NCBI GenBank assembly: GCA_019454125.1
Contig: CP075365.1
Location: forward strand, 986,218-1,050,217
DNA length: 64,000 nucleotides
Reading direction: 5' to 3'
Source of the DNA: Fimbriimonadaceae bacterium
GTDB taxonomy: Bacteria > Armatimonadota > Fimbriimonadia > Fimbriimonadales > Fimbriimonadaceae
Shown: positions 8,204 to 15,798 of the stretch, one piece after another
Layout: every line of letters begins with the position of its first letter
Numbering within the stretch: the first letter of the stretch is position 1
Position numbers and translations under genes: made by a program
The notes under the pieces: model-generated
What the model was told of the DNA's origin: nothing
Database searches by the model: none
Seen by the model: only the letters and a program-made list of their open reading frames with translations

Positions 8204-8908
8204 TCACACGGAGACAATCGGGCTCTTGGAAGGTTCTGTGTTCGCCATCACGACCATAAGCAGGCTCCAGCAAGCCTCCACGAGCATCGCAAGCGGGAAT
8301 TGGAGCGGCAGCGGCAAGGTGTACAGCGCCGAGAGCACAGGAACCCAGACCAGCCAATTCATCACCTGGATTGAGAAGACCCGGTCTCGATAGACCTTCC
8401 ATGAGAAGAGGCCACGTAGCTGCGCCGTGCGAAAGCCGGACTCCTTCCAAAGAAGGGCCCCCACCGAGAGCGGCACAAAGAGGAGCGGGGCGAAGACGCC
8501 CATATCCACCGCCAACTTCTTCGCCACGGTCAAAAGGTCGTTCGAATGGCCGAACCAGACGCCCTGCATCGTGTAGAAAACGTCCACGACCACGCCCAGG
8601 ACGCCATAGACCAAGCCGACGAAGAGGGCGTCCGCGGGCGAAAGGCGCGGGCGGCCAGTCAGGAGCTTCGCGATCTCGGGCAAGACGCCGCCCGCCACGA
8701 ACCCCGCTACGAACGCGCCGCCCAGCCCCGCCGCGAGCTTGACAGCCATCACCTTGTCCGCGATGGGCCGCATGGGCGGCCAGACGAAGTAAGCGACCGC
8801 GACCGCGATGGCGAGAGCCTGGATGAGGAGGATGGCGGGGAGGTTCTTGGCTGCGGCGGCTGCGCCTTCCCGAAACGCCCTTCGAATCGCGCCGCCTTCG
8901 TTCGCCAC
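8204..8908 (-). CDS. Membrane protein with an Mpv17/PMP22-like C-terminus
   Basis: A 234-residue, probably six-helix membrane protein starting at GTG 8908 (TAGAAC lies 6 bases upstream, a near match to the leaderless -10 pattern of this genome). The C-terminal half runs through KLAVDMGVFAPLLFVPLSVG, then a YRDRVFSIQVMNWLVWVPVL block and a final helix with EACWSLLMVV. This spacing of QxxVDxxxFAP and W-x-x-NWxxWPxL blocks resembles the eukaryotic Mpv17/PXMP2 channel family. The resemblance is by eye and needs a profile search. It is divergent from the YihY gene with 57 bases between. Confidence 0.5.
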   Translation of the reverse strand: MANEGGAIRRAFREGAAAAAKNLPAILLIQALAIAVAVAYFVWPPMRPIADKVMAVKLAAGLGGAFVAGFVAGGVLPEIAKLLTGRPRLSPADALFVGLVYGVLGVVVDVFYTMQGVWFGHSNDLLTVAKKLAVDMGVFAPLLFVPLSVGALLWKESGFRTAQLRGLFSWKVYRDRVFSIQVMNWLVWVPVLSALYTLPLPLQFPLAMLVEACWSLLMVVMANTEPSKSPIVSV

Positions 8909-8965
8909 CCGGCAGTTCTACTCAGTCTCGGTCGGCCGTCTCCGGGTCTGGTCGTCTAGTTTCTT

Positions 8966-9820
8966 GTGAAAGGGGCCGTGGACCTTATCAAGAAGTCGTT
9001 CCAAGAGTGGACGAAGGACGAAGCCCCCCGGCTGGCGGCCGCGCTTGCGTTCTATGTCGTCCTAACTCTGGCTCCGACCTTGCTCCTTGTGATCGCGGTC
9101 GCCTCTATCGTCTACGGCGAGCAGGCTGTGCAGGGCGAAATTTTTGGCCAGATCGAAAAGTTCGTGGGCGCGGGGGCGGCGGAGACCATCCAATCCCTGC
9201 TCGCGAACAACCAACGTTCCGGTTCGGGCCCCTGGGCTGCGGCGATCGGTCTCGGAGCGCTTCTTTTCGGCGCCTCGGGTGTGGCCGTGGAACTCCAGAG
9301 CTCGCTGCGGAAGATCTGGGGTGGCGACCCACCCGCAGGCGGGCTCTGGGTGATGCTGAAGGAGCGCGGGCTCTCGCTGCTGTTCGTGCTCGTGGCGGGC
9401 TCGCTCCTTCTCGTTTCGCTCCTCGTAAGTTCCGCGCTTCGCGCACTTTCCGAACGCGTCCTGTTCCTTGGCGATTTTCAGTCCGAGGTCGCGTACGGAC
9501 TCGACATCGTCACCTCCTTTGTCGTCAGCACCGTGCTGTTCGCGTTCGTCTTCAAATTCCTCGCGAACGCCAGACTGGACCGGCGCGACATCCTCTTCGG
9601 GGCGGTCCTCACCGCGCTCCTCTTCAACATTGCCAAGTACGCGCTCAGCCTCTACTTGGGCAGCAGTCTGGCCGCAGGTTTTGCGGGGGCGGGCTCGTTC
9701 CTGGCGCTGCTTATCTGGATCTACTTTGTGGCGCAGATCTTCTTCTTCGGCGCGGAGATGACGAAGGTGCGGGCGCAATCCGAGGGGCGGGCACTCAGGG
9801 GGCCGCGGCCCGCGCCCTAG
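8966..9820 (+). CDS. YihY/BrkB family inner-membrane protein
   Basis: A 284-residue protein with six transmembrane helices and the family opening (FQEWTKDEAPRLAAALAFYV) followed by TLAPTLLLVIAVASIVYG and the central block ASGVAVELQSSLRKIWG, both hallmarks of YihY (formerly RNase BN/BrkB). The function of the family is not settled; it has been linked to envelope integrity and serum resistance. Start is GTG 8966; a second GTG at 8978 is in frame. The stop codon interlocks with that of the convergent HAD gene (shared CTAG). Confidence 0.88.
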   Translation: MKGAVDLIKKSFQEWTKDEAPRLAAALAFYVVLTLAPTLLLVIAVASIVYGEQAVQGEIFGQIEKFVGAGAAETIQSLLANNQRSGSGPWAAAIGLGALLFGASGVAVELQSSLRKIWGGDPPAGGLWVMLKERGLSLLFVLVAGSLLLVSLLVSSALRALSERVLFLGDFQSEVAYGLDIVTSFVVSTVLFAFVFKFLANARLDRRDILFGAVLTALLFNIAKYALSLYLGSSLAAGFAGAGSFLALLIWIYFVAQIFFFGAEMTKVRAQSEGRALRGPRPAP

Positions 9821-10443
9821 GCGGGGACGACGACGCCGAGGTTGGCGAGTGCGTCGCTCATCTGCTTGGCGGTGTCCCCCTTGGGGTCGATCCAAACCGC
9901 CTGCCACCCGCAGGCCACCGCTCCCTCCACATAGGCCGGGATGTCCTCGAAGAAAAGGCACTCGTCCGCCCGGATCCCCGCCGCGTTCTCAAAGGCCCGA
10001 TAAATCTCGCAGCTCGGCTTGTTCGCGCCGACCAGGTGCGAGGCGACCTTGACCTGTAGGTCCACCAGGGCGGGAAACCGTCCGTTCTTCACGAGGTCGT
10101 CCCAATGAAGCGCGTTCGTGTTAGAGAGGCAACCCGTGACGAGTCCGGCCCGGCGGACGGCTTCAACGACCCGGTCAGTCCCGGGATAGGGTTCGACCAA
10201 GATGTGGCAGTGGGCCGCTTTGGCTTCTTCGGGAGCAACGCCCAGGTAGGCGGTGAGCGCCGCCAAATAGGCAGCTTCATCCAGAAGCCCGGCCTGGTAT
10301 TCGTCGAACCCTGCGAAGTCCTGCAACCGGCCAAGGGGGGCGGCGGGAACAGGGAGCCCGGCGGCGGCCAGCGCCTCGTCCCATGTCTGGCATATCCGGG
10401 CCATCACCCCGCCGAGGTCAAAGACCACCGCCTTGATTCCCAT
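9817..10443 (-). CDS. HAD-superfamily (subfamily IA) phosphatase
   Basis: A 208-residue haloacid-dehalogenase-type hydrolase. Motif I is VVFDLGGVMA, with Gly in place of the usual second Asp, as in YihX-like members; motif II is GCLSNTN; a Lys follows at GANKPSCEIY; motif IV is LFFEDIPAYVEGA. Such enzymes dephosphorylate sugar phosphates or nucleotides; the substrate is not evident. ATG 10443 gives the natural N-terminus; a longer frame upstream is not conserved in character. TATAAG lies 12 bases upstream. It is divergent from the sugar-nucleotide gene and converges on the YihY gene with interlocked stops. Confidence 0.88.
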   Translation of the reverse strand: MGIKAVVFDLGGVMARICQTWDEALAAAGLPVPAAPLGRLQDFAGFDEYQAGLLDEAAYLAALTAYLGVAPEEAKAAHCHILVEPYPGTDRVVEAVRRAGLVTGCLSNTNALHWDDLVKNGRFPALVDLQVKVASHLVGANKPSCEIYRAFENAAGIRADECLFFEDIPAYVEGAVACGWQAVWIDPKGDTAKQMSDALANLGVVVPA

Positions 10444-10488
10444 AGCCCTGGGGTGCTTATACCAGGCGGGCAGGCCTGGAGCCAGGGG

Positions 10489-10494
10489 TAAATT
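10489..10494 (+). promoter_or_regulatory. -10 element (TAAATT), leaderless
   Basis: TAAATT sits 6 bases before the GTG of the UDP-glucuronate decarboxylase-like gene. No Shine-Dalgarno sequence fits in the gap, so the mRNA should start at or next to the start codon. Confidence 0.6.
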
Positions 10495-10500
10495 GCCGGT

Positions 10501-11445
10501 GTGCGGGTTTTGGTCACGGGCGCGGCAGGGTTCCTCGGTTCGCACCTCGTCGACCGCCTCCTGGCCCGTGGCGACGAGGTCGTGGGACTCGACAACGGCT
10601 CGACCGGCCGCTGGGAGAACCTGCGGCCCCACGCCAACCTCCGAATCCTCGAAGGGGACGCCTGTGACCCCCTTTCGGTCGACGGGCCCCTTGAGGGCAT
10701 TGTCCACATGGCTAGCCCAGCCTCCCCGGCGGACTTCGCCCGAATGCCTCTGGAGATCCTCCGCGCGAACTCCATCGGAACCGAGCGGTGCCTCCAGTTG
10801 GCCATGGAGAGAGGGGCGAGGATGGTTTTTGCCTCGACCAGCGAGGTCTATGGCGACCCCGCCGTTTCTCCACAGGCAGAAGCGTATTGGGGCAACGTCA
10901 ACCCGGTCGGCCCTCGTAGCCCTTACGACGAGTCCAAGCGCTTTGGGGAGGCGATGGCCATGGCCTACCACCGCCTCCACGGGCTCTCAGTGGGAATCGC
11001 GCGCTACTTCAACACGTTCGGGCCCAGAATGCGCGCGGACGATGGGAGGGCAGTGCCCACATTGATCCACCAAGCCCTACGGGGAGAGCCGCTCACGATT
11101 CAAGGCACGGGCGAACAGACGCGCTCGTTCGGTTACGTCGACGACACCATCGAGGGCACGCTCCTACTGCTCGATTCGCCCTTAGTGGGCCCTGTCAACA
11201 TTGGCTCGGAGGAAGAGTTGACAGTGCTTACACTAGCCAAGACCATCTTGGTGGCGACGGGTTCGGCGAGCGAGATCGTGCACGTACCGGCACCACAGGA
11301 CGACCCGAGGCAACGCAAGCCGGACCTTACGCGCGCACGTCGCGAACTTGGCTTCGAGCCGCGCGTCTCGCTCGAAGACGGCCTTTCGCGAACGATCGAG
11401 TGGATGCGCGAATCGAACGGTGACCGCGCGCAAGCGCTCGCCTAA
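10501..11445 (+). CDS. UDP-glucuronate decarboxylase-like SDR epimerase
   Basis: A 314-residue extended short-chain dehydrogenase. The Rossmann motif is TGAAGFLGSHL; the catalytic triad is Ser112-Ser114 region (ASTSEVYGDP), Tyr142 and Lys146 (PYDESKR). HMASPASPADFA, EAYWGNVNPVGPRSPYDESK and ARYFNTFGPRM closely follow UDP-xylose synthase (Uxs), which oxidises and decarboxylates UDP-glucuronate to UDP-xylose in the cytoplasm. Closely related dTDP-glucose dehydratases are a less likely alternative. Product sugars would feed surface polysaccharide, in keeping with the glycosyltransferase and LPS genes further on. Start GTG 10501 is backed by the -10 at 10489. The stop interlocks with the convergent isomerase gene. 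Confidence 0.85.
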   Translation: MRVLVTGAAGFLGSHLVDRLLARGDEVVGLDNGSTGRWENLRPHANLRILEGDACDPLSVDGPLEGIVHMASPASPADFARMPLEILRANSIGTERCLQLAMERGARMVFASTSEVYGDPAVSPQAEAYWGNVNPVGPRSPYDESKRFGEAMAMAYHRLHGLSVGIARYFNTFGPRMRADDGRAVPTLIHQALRGEPLTIQGTGEQTRSFGYVDDTIEGTLLLLDSPLVGPVNIGSEEELTVLTLAKTILVATGSASEIVHVPAPQDDPRQRKPDLTRARRELGFEPRVSLEDGLSRTIEWMRESNGDRAQALA

Positions 11446-12176
11446 GTGTCGAGCCCGCGGCTTCGTAGGAACTCAAAGCTCTCCGCGACGGCGTCGAACG
11501 GATCGCCCGGCGACTGGTCCAGCTCAATGATCGCGTACTCGACTCCGGCCTCCCGCGCGGCGGGAATAATCGCGCCCCAATCCAGCTCGCCCTGCCCGAC
11601 GGGGAGGAAGCGGTCCTTGTCGCCGTCCTTGAAGTGGGTCAAGGGCACGCGCCCCTCGATCCTGCGCAACCAGGCCGCGGGGTCTTGGCCCGCCCGCCAC
11701 GCCCAATAGAGGTCGAGCTCCGCGTGCAGCCCGCGCGGATTCGTCGACCACAGCCGCTCGTATCCAGGCACGCCTTCTTGCAGGTCAAATTCGAAACTGT
11801 GGTTATGGTATGCGAAGCGCAAGCCGAAGGGTTTGAGCGAATCCGCGACCGCCGTGAAGCGGGCGCCCAGCTTGTCCCAGCCCGGGCCGTATTCGCTTTC
11901 GCCTACTGCGGGCACGACCAAGAGGCCGGCGCCGAGGGTCTGCGCCATGACCACCGTCTCCGCGAGGCGCCCCTCCAGGTCTCCCAAGCCGACGTGGCAA
12001 GAGATGGTGTGCAGCCCGTTCTCATCCAGCAGCGCGCGGAACGCGGCCGGATCGAGGCCGTGCAGGCCGGCGGTCTCGACGTACCTGCATCCAATCTGGG
12101 CGAGCCGGGCCAGAGACCCCGCCGTATCGGCCGCCAAGGGGTCTCGCAGGGTGTAGAGCTGTGTCCCGATGCGCAC
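11442..12176 (-). CDS. Sugar phosphate isomerase/epimerase (xylose-isomerase-like TIM barrel)
   Basis: About 244 residues with the AP-endonuclease-2/xylose-isomerase-like fold: RIGTQLYTLRDPLAADTAG at the first strand, CRYVETAGLHGLDPAAF, HNHSFEFDL and AELDLYWAWRAGQDP, then LTHFKDGD with His and Asp as likely metal ligands, and EYAIIELDQ at the end. These proteins isomerise or oxidise sugars and inositols; the exact reaction is not evident. I chose GTG 12176, which gives the standard family start; the frame is open to a TTG at 12206. It shares stop-codon bases with the preceding convergent gene. Confidence 0.82.
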   Translation of the reverse strand: MRIGTQLYTLRDPLAADTAGSLARLAQIGCRYVETAGLHGLDPAAFRALLDENGLHTISCHVGLGDLEGRLAETVVMAQTLGAGLLVVPAVGESEYGPGWDKLGARFTAVADSLKPFGLRFAYHNHSFEFDLQEGVPGYERLWSTNPRGLHAELDLYWAWRAGQDPAAWLRRIEGRVPLTHFKDGDKDRFLPVGQGELDWGAIIPAAREAGVEYAIIELDQSPGDPFDAVAESFEFLRSRGLDT

Positions 12177-12276
12177 GGCCCATCTTGGCAAAAGCGGTCC
12201 CGGCAACGGTCGAGGGACCTAGCGTCCCAACCGACCGGGTTGGGAATCGCGTAAAAGCGATTTAGAGAGCAAAGTT

Positions 12277-12372
12277 CCGCAGGGGGTGCCGTAGCCGGCT
12301 GAGATGAGTCGCGTAGAGTCGCGACCTGTCCCCAAGAACCTGATCTGGGTAATGCCAGCGTAGGGATTGCGG
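12277..12372 (+). promoter_or_regulatory. TPP riboswitch (THI element)
   Basis: All the conserved parts are present: GGGGTGCC and GGCTGAGATG (CTGAGA at 12299-12304) on the pyrimidine-sensing side, an extended P3 hairpin (GTCGCG/CGCGAC), then CCTGATCTGGGTAATGCC and AGCGTAGGGA on the pyrophosphate side. P1 closes with CCGCA/TGCGG. Thiamine pyrophosphate binding is therefore highly likely. The next gene downstream is a prepilin-like gene, not a thiamine gene, which is unusual. A terminator 36 bases further suggests control by premature termination. Confidence 0.95.
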
Positions 12373-12407
12373 CGAGCCTTACCGAAGGCCTCAGGGGCCA
12401 ATGGGAT

Positions 12408-12444
12408 GCGCCGTCCAGCAATCGCCGGACGGCGCTTTCTTATT
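12408..12444 (+). terminator. Intrinsic terminator of the TPP riboswitch
   Basis: GCGCCGTCC (12408-12416) pairs perfectly with GGACGGCGC (12427-12435) across a 10-base loop and is followed by TTTCTTATT. Placed between the aptamer and the prepilin-like start, it is the probable expression platform. Confidence 0.85.
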
Positions 12445-12465
12445 CTGAACCCAAGAGGCCGACCG

Positions 12466-13227
12466 TTGAACAAAAGCAAAGCGTTTACGCTCATCGAACT
12501 TCTCGTCGTCATCGCGATCATCGCGATCCTTGCCGCAATCCTTTTTCCCGTTTTCGCCCAGGCGAAGCAGTCTGCGAAGAACACGGTTTGTCTGTCGAAC
12601 GCGAAACAGATCGCGCTTGCCGTAAAGCTCTACCAAGGCGATGCAGACGACAACATGCCGATCTTTTACGCCTACAACACCGAGCCAGGGCCGAAGGATC
12701 CGCTGCACAAGGGGACTGAACGGCTCCTGCTCCCTTACAGCAAGAGCAAAGACATCTTCCTTTCGCCGAACGACTTTGGCACTCCGTTCCAAAAGCGCGA
12801 CGTACCCGGGACAAAGAACTACTGGCAGGCTTATGGGTCGTCCTATAGGTTTACGAAGTGCCTCCACACCGTCGTCGAGGGCGAGTCTCGCCAGAACAAC
12901 GTGCCTTTTGACTACTCGCAAAGCGTTACGGAGACTATGGTGGAGTTTCCGGCCGAAGCCCGCGCGTTGCGCATTGAGATCTTCCCGTTCTTTTCGCGAC
13001 AGAAAGACCCGGACTGTGAGAAATATGGCTACGATTGCGACTCCCCCTATGACTACTACAGTCAGTGGTCTCCGACCGGGGGTTCCGTCGTCTTCATGGA
13101 CGGCCATGCGAAGTGGACAAGCGGCGCGGGCCAGTTTGATCAACAAGTCGTCTCGTGGGAAGGGCACCGCTCGAACGACCCGAACCCGGACTCTTGGTCC
13201 GGGACATGGTACGGAGCGTGCGACTGA
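12466..13227 (+). CDS. Prepilin-like protein (type IV pilin N-methylation, DUF1559-like)
   Basis: A 253-residue pseudopilin. The N-terminus is MNKSKAFTLIELLVVIAII with the conserved Glu at position 5 after the expected cleavage site, followed by AAILFPVFAQAK, the signature seen in very large paralogous families of Armatimonadota and Planctomycetota. The C-terminal region ends with the H-X9-DG type block (GGSVVFMDGHAKW). The TTG start at 12466 has AGAGG seven bases upstream; upstream ATGs lie inside the riboswitch terminator. It would be processed by a prepilin peptidase and assembled by a type II/IV machinery coded elsewhere. It lies directly under a TPP riboswitch. Confidence 0.85.
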   Translation: MNKSKAFTLIELLVVIAIIAILAAILFPVFAQAKQSAKNTVCLSNAKQIALAVKLYQGDADDNMPIFYAYNTEPGPKDPLHKGTERLLLPYSKSKDIFLSPNDFGTPFQKRDVPGTKNYWQAYGSSYRFTKCLHTVVEGESRQNNVPFDYSQSVTETMVEFPAEARALRIEIFPFFSRQKDPDCEKYGYDCDSPYDYYSQWSPTGGSVVFMDGHAKWTSGAGQFDQQVVSWEGHRSNDPNPDSWSGTWYGACD

Positions 13228-13241
13228 GGCAAGGGCCAAGC

Positions 13242-13247
13242 TAGAAT
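13242..13247 (+). promoter_or_regulatory. -10 element (TAGAAT), near-leaderless
   Basis: TAGAAT lies 9 bases before the ATG of icd, with no Shine-Dalgarno sequence in between. Confidence 0.6.
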
Positions 13248-13256
13248 AGCGGGCGC

Positions 13257-14705
13257 ATGTCTGCGCCCGTTCCCATCACAGTCGCCTATGGCGACGGCAT
13301 TGGCCCCGAGATCATGACCGCGACCTTACGCATTCTTGACGCGGGAGGAGCAAAGATCCAACCGGAAATCGTCGAGATCGGCGAGAAGGTTTACCTTCGT
13401 GGTTTGACTGCGGGGATCGAGGACTCCACTTGGGAGAGCCTGTGCCGCACAAAGGTCTTCTTGAAGGCGCCGATCACGACTCCGCAGGGCGGAGGCTTCA
13501 AGAGCCTTAATGTAACGGTCCGTAAAACCCTAAGCCTCTTCGCGAACGTGCGCCCATGTGTGAGCTATTCGCCTTTCGTGGCCACCCGGCACCCGGGCAT
13601 GGACGTCGTGATCGTGCGCGAAAACGAAGAGGACCTCTATGCGGGAATCGAGCACCGGCAGACCGACGACGTCTATCAATGTCTAAAGCTGGTCACTCGT
13701 CCGGGCAGCGAGCGGATCATTCGGTACGCGTTCGAGTACGCCAAGGCCAACAACCGCAAGAAGGTGAGCTGCTTCACGAAGGACAACATCATGAAGCTGT
13801 CCGACGGGCTTTTCCACAAGATCTTCAACGAGATCGGCGAAGAATATCCCGAGATCGAGAAAGACCACTGGATCATTGATATCGGAGCGGCGCGCCTGGC
13901 CGACACCCCCACGATCTTCGACGTGATCGTGACGCTCAACCTCTATGGGGACATCATCAGCGACATCGCCGCCCAGATCACGGGCTCGGTCGGACTCGGC
14001 GGTAGCTCGAACATTGGTGATTCCTGCGCGATGTTCGAGGCCATCCATGGCTCGGCGCCGCCATTGGCGGGTAAGAACGCGGCGAACCCGAGCGGACTGT
14101 TGCTTGCCGCCGTGATGATGCTGGTCCACATCGGACAGAAGGAAGAAGCCGAGCTTGTCCACAACGCCTGGCTAAAGACGATCGAGGACGGCGTCCACAC
14201 GGCGGACATCTTCAACCAGGGCGTCAGCAACCAGCTCGTCGGCACCAAGGAGTTCGCAGACGCGGTCGTGGAGCGCATTGGGAAGAAGCCTTCGCGCTTG
14301 ATCCCGGCCAGTTACGACAAATCGTCGCGATCCGCCCTCTCGATCCCGCCCCCTAGAGAGATCCCCCCTGCGAAGAAGGAGTACGTCGGGTTCGACCTCT
14401 TCGTCCACGACCGGTCGCGCAAGGCTGAGAGTTTTGTGGACTTGGTCCAGCAAGCGGCGGGGGAGGCGTTCGAGCTCGTGCTTGTCACTAACCGCGGCGT
14501 CAAGGTATGGCCCGGCGGTAACCCGGAGACGTACTGTGCGGACCATTTTCGGTGCCGCTTGATGGGGAAGAACCCGCCCGTCACCCACGCGGAAATCGCC
14601 CAGGTCTTGGTCCGAGCGGCGGAGCTGGGCATCGACTTCATCAAGACCGAGGGTCTCTGCACGTTCGACGGAGAACCGGGGTTCAGTCTTGGACAGGGCC
14701 AATAG
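13257..14705 (+). CDS. icd: Isocitrate dehydrogenase, long Thermus/Rickettsia-type
   Basis: A 482-residue decarboxylating dehydrogenase of the TCA cycle converting isocitrate to 2-oxoglutarate. It opens with ITVAYGDGIGPEIM; the substrate-binding segment is KAPITTPQGGGFKSLNVTVRK; the metal and substrate residues are in DIIDIGAARLADTP-like and LNLYGDIISDIAAQITG segments; cofactor binding is near EAIHGSAPPLAGKNAANP. A C-terminal extension of about 140 residues after the core marks the long form found in Thermus and Rickettsia rather than E. coli Icd. NADP use is inferred from the family. It has its own -10 at 13242. Confidence 0.93.
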   Translation: MSAPVPITVAYGDGIGPEIMTATLRILDAGGAKIQPEIVEIGEKVYLRGLTAGIEDSTWESLCRTKVFLKAPITTPQGGGFKSLNVTVRKTLSLFANVRPCVSYSPFVATRHPGMDVVIVRENEEDLYAGIEHRQTDDVYQCLKLVTRPGSERIIRYAFEYAKANNRKKVSCFTKDNIMKLSDGLFHKIFNEIGEEYPEIEKDHWIIDIGAARLADTPTIFDVIVTLNLYGDIISDIAAQITGSVGLGGSSNIGDSCAMFEAIHGSAPPLAGKNAANPSGLLLAAVMMLVHIGQKEEAELVHNAWLKTIEDGVHTADIFNQGVSNQLVGTKEFADAVVERIGKKPSRLIPASYDKSSRSALSIPPPREIPPAKKEYVGFDLFVHDRSRKAESFVDLVQQAAGEAFELVLVTNRGVKVWPGGNPETYCADHFRCRLMGKNPPVTHAEIAQVLVRAAELGIDFIKTEGLCTFDGEPGFSLGQGQ

Positions 14706-14757
14706 GCCCTTTCCGCGGGAACCGGAAGGGCGCACAACCAATTTTGGAGACGTAAAT

Positions 14758-15798
14758 ATGGCAATGCCGAGGACGACACGGCCCGATGGCGTCTGCGCGG
14801 ACGTCCGTGAGCGGTTGTCCTTTTTCGAGGTTGCCCCAAACCGCCCCGGGGTCACCTTGGTGGGTGCCGTCCGAGACGGGCTCCTGGCCCCGCGAAAGAA
14901 GTTGCCGAGCCACCTCTTGTACGACGAGGAGGGGTCGCGGCTTTTCGACCTCATTACTGAACTTCCGGAATACTATCTGACGCGGTGCGAACGGGCGATC
15001 CTTGAGAAGTACGCGCCAGAGATCGTGGCCGGCTTGGGTCAGGAGATCGACCTCGTCGAATTCGGTTGCGGGAGCGGCGCCAAGACCCGCGCCATGCTCC
15101 GCGCCACGACCGAGACCCAGGGAACGACGCGGTACATCCCGATCGATATCTCGGGCGAGCACATGCGGGCTTCGGCCTTGGCGTGGCTCGCCGAGTTCCC
15201 CAAGCTTGAGGTCCATGCCCTGGCGGCCGAATACCGCGACGGGCTCGACGCTGTGCCGGACGGCGACCGCGCCCGGCTCTTCCTCTTTATGGGGAGCAAC
15301 ATCGGGAACCTGGAACTGGAGGAGGCCACGTCGTTCCTGAACGACGTCCGAAGGCGCATGAAGGACGCCGACGGCCTGCTCATCGGCTTCGACCTTGTGA
15401 AAGACCCCCGGGCCCTGATCGCGGCGTACAACGACGCGCGAGGCGTCACCGCGCGGTTCACGAAGAACCTCCTCGTCCGCATCAATGCCGAGCTCGGCGC
15501 GGACTTCGACCTTGCGCATTTCGAGCACGACGCGCAGTGGGAAGCCGAGAAGGAGCGCATGACGATGCACATCGTGTGCACCCGCCGCCAGTGCGTCAGG
15601 ATCGAAGCGCTCGACCTCTTCGTGCCCTTTGAAGAAGGCGAGAAGATTTGGACGGAGATCAGCCAGAAGTACACTTTGGACTCGATGCGAAGCCTTCTTT
15701 CCTCAGCGGGGTTCGAATTGGGCCACGTCTGGCACGACCCGGACCAGTACTTTGCGGTCGGGCTGGCCCGCCCGGTGGGGAAGGACACTCTACGGTGA
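14758..15798 (+). CDS. egtD: L-histidine N-alpha-methyltransferase
   Basis: A 346-residue SAM-dependent enzyme making hercynine (trimethylhistidine), the first step of ergothioneine synthesis. Family motifs are clear: KKLPSHLLYDEEGSRLFD, ITELPEYYLTRCERAIL, the SAM motif EFGCGSGAKTRAML (residues 101-114), PIDISGEHM and FLFMGSNIGNLE. ATG 14758 has GGAG eight bases upstream; a longer frame from 14689 would overlap icd. Its stop overlaps the GTG of egtB (GTGA), so the two are translationally coupled. Confidence 0.95.
   Translation: MAMPRTTRPDGVCADVRERLSFFEVAPNRPGVTLVGAVRDGLLAPRKKLPSHLLYDEEGSRLFDLITELPEYYLTRCERAILEKYAPEIVAGLGQEIDLVEFGCGSGAKTRAMLRATTETQGTTRYIPIDISGEHMRASALAWLAEFPKLEVHALAAEYRDGLDAVPDGDRARLFLFMGSNIGNLELEEATSFLNDVRRRMKDADGLLIGFDLVKDPRALIAAYNDARGVTARFTKNLLVRINAELGADFDLAHFEHDAQWEAEKERMTMHIVCTRRQCVRIEALDLFVPFEEGEKIWTEISQKYTLDSMRSLLSSAGFELGHVWHDPDQYFAVGLARPVGKDTLR

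Noticed and set aside
7122-8393. 423-residue plus-strand frame
   Set aside because: Antisense to mqnE, whose radical SAM motifs are complete.
10444-10980. N-terminal extension of the HAD frame to 10980
   Set aside because: It is antisense to the UDP-glucuronate decarboxylase-like gene; the HAD motif I sits at the ATG at 10443.
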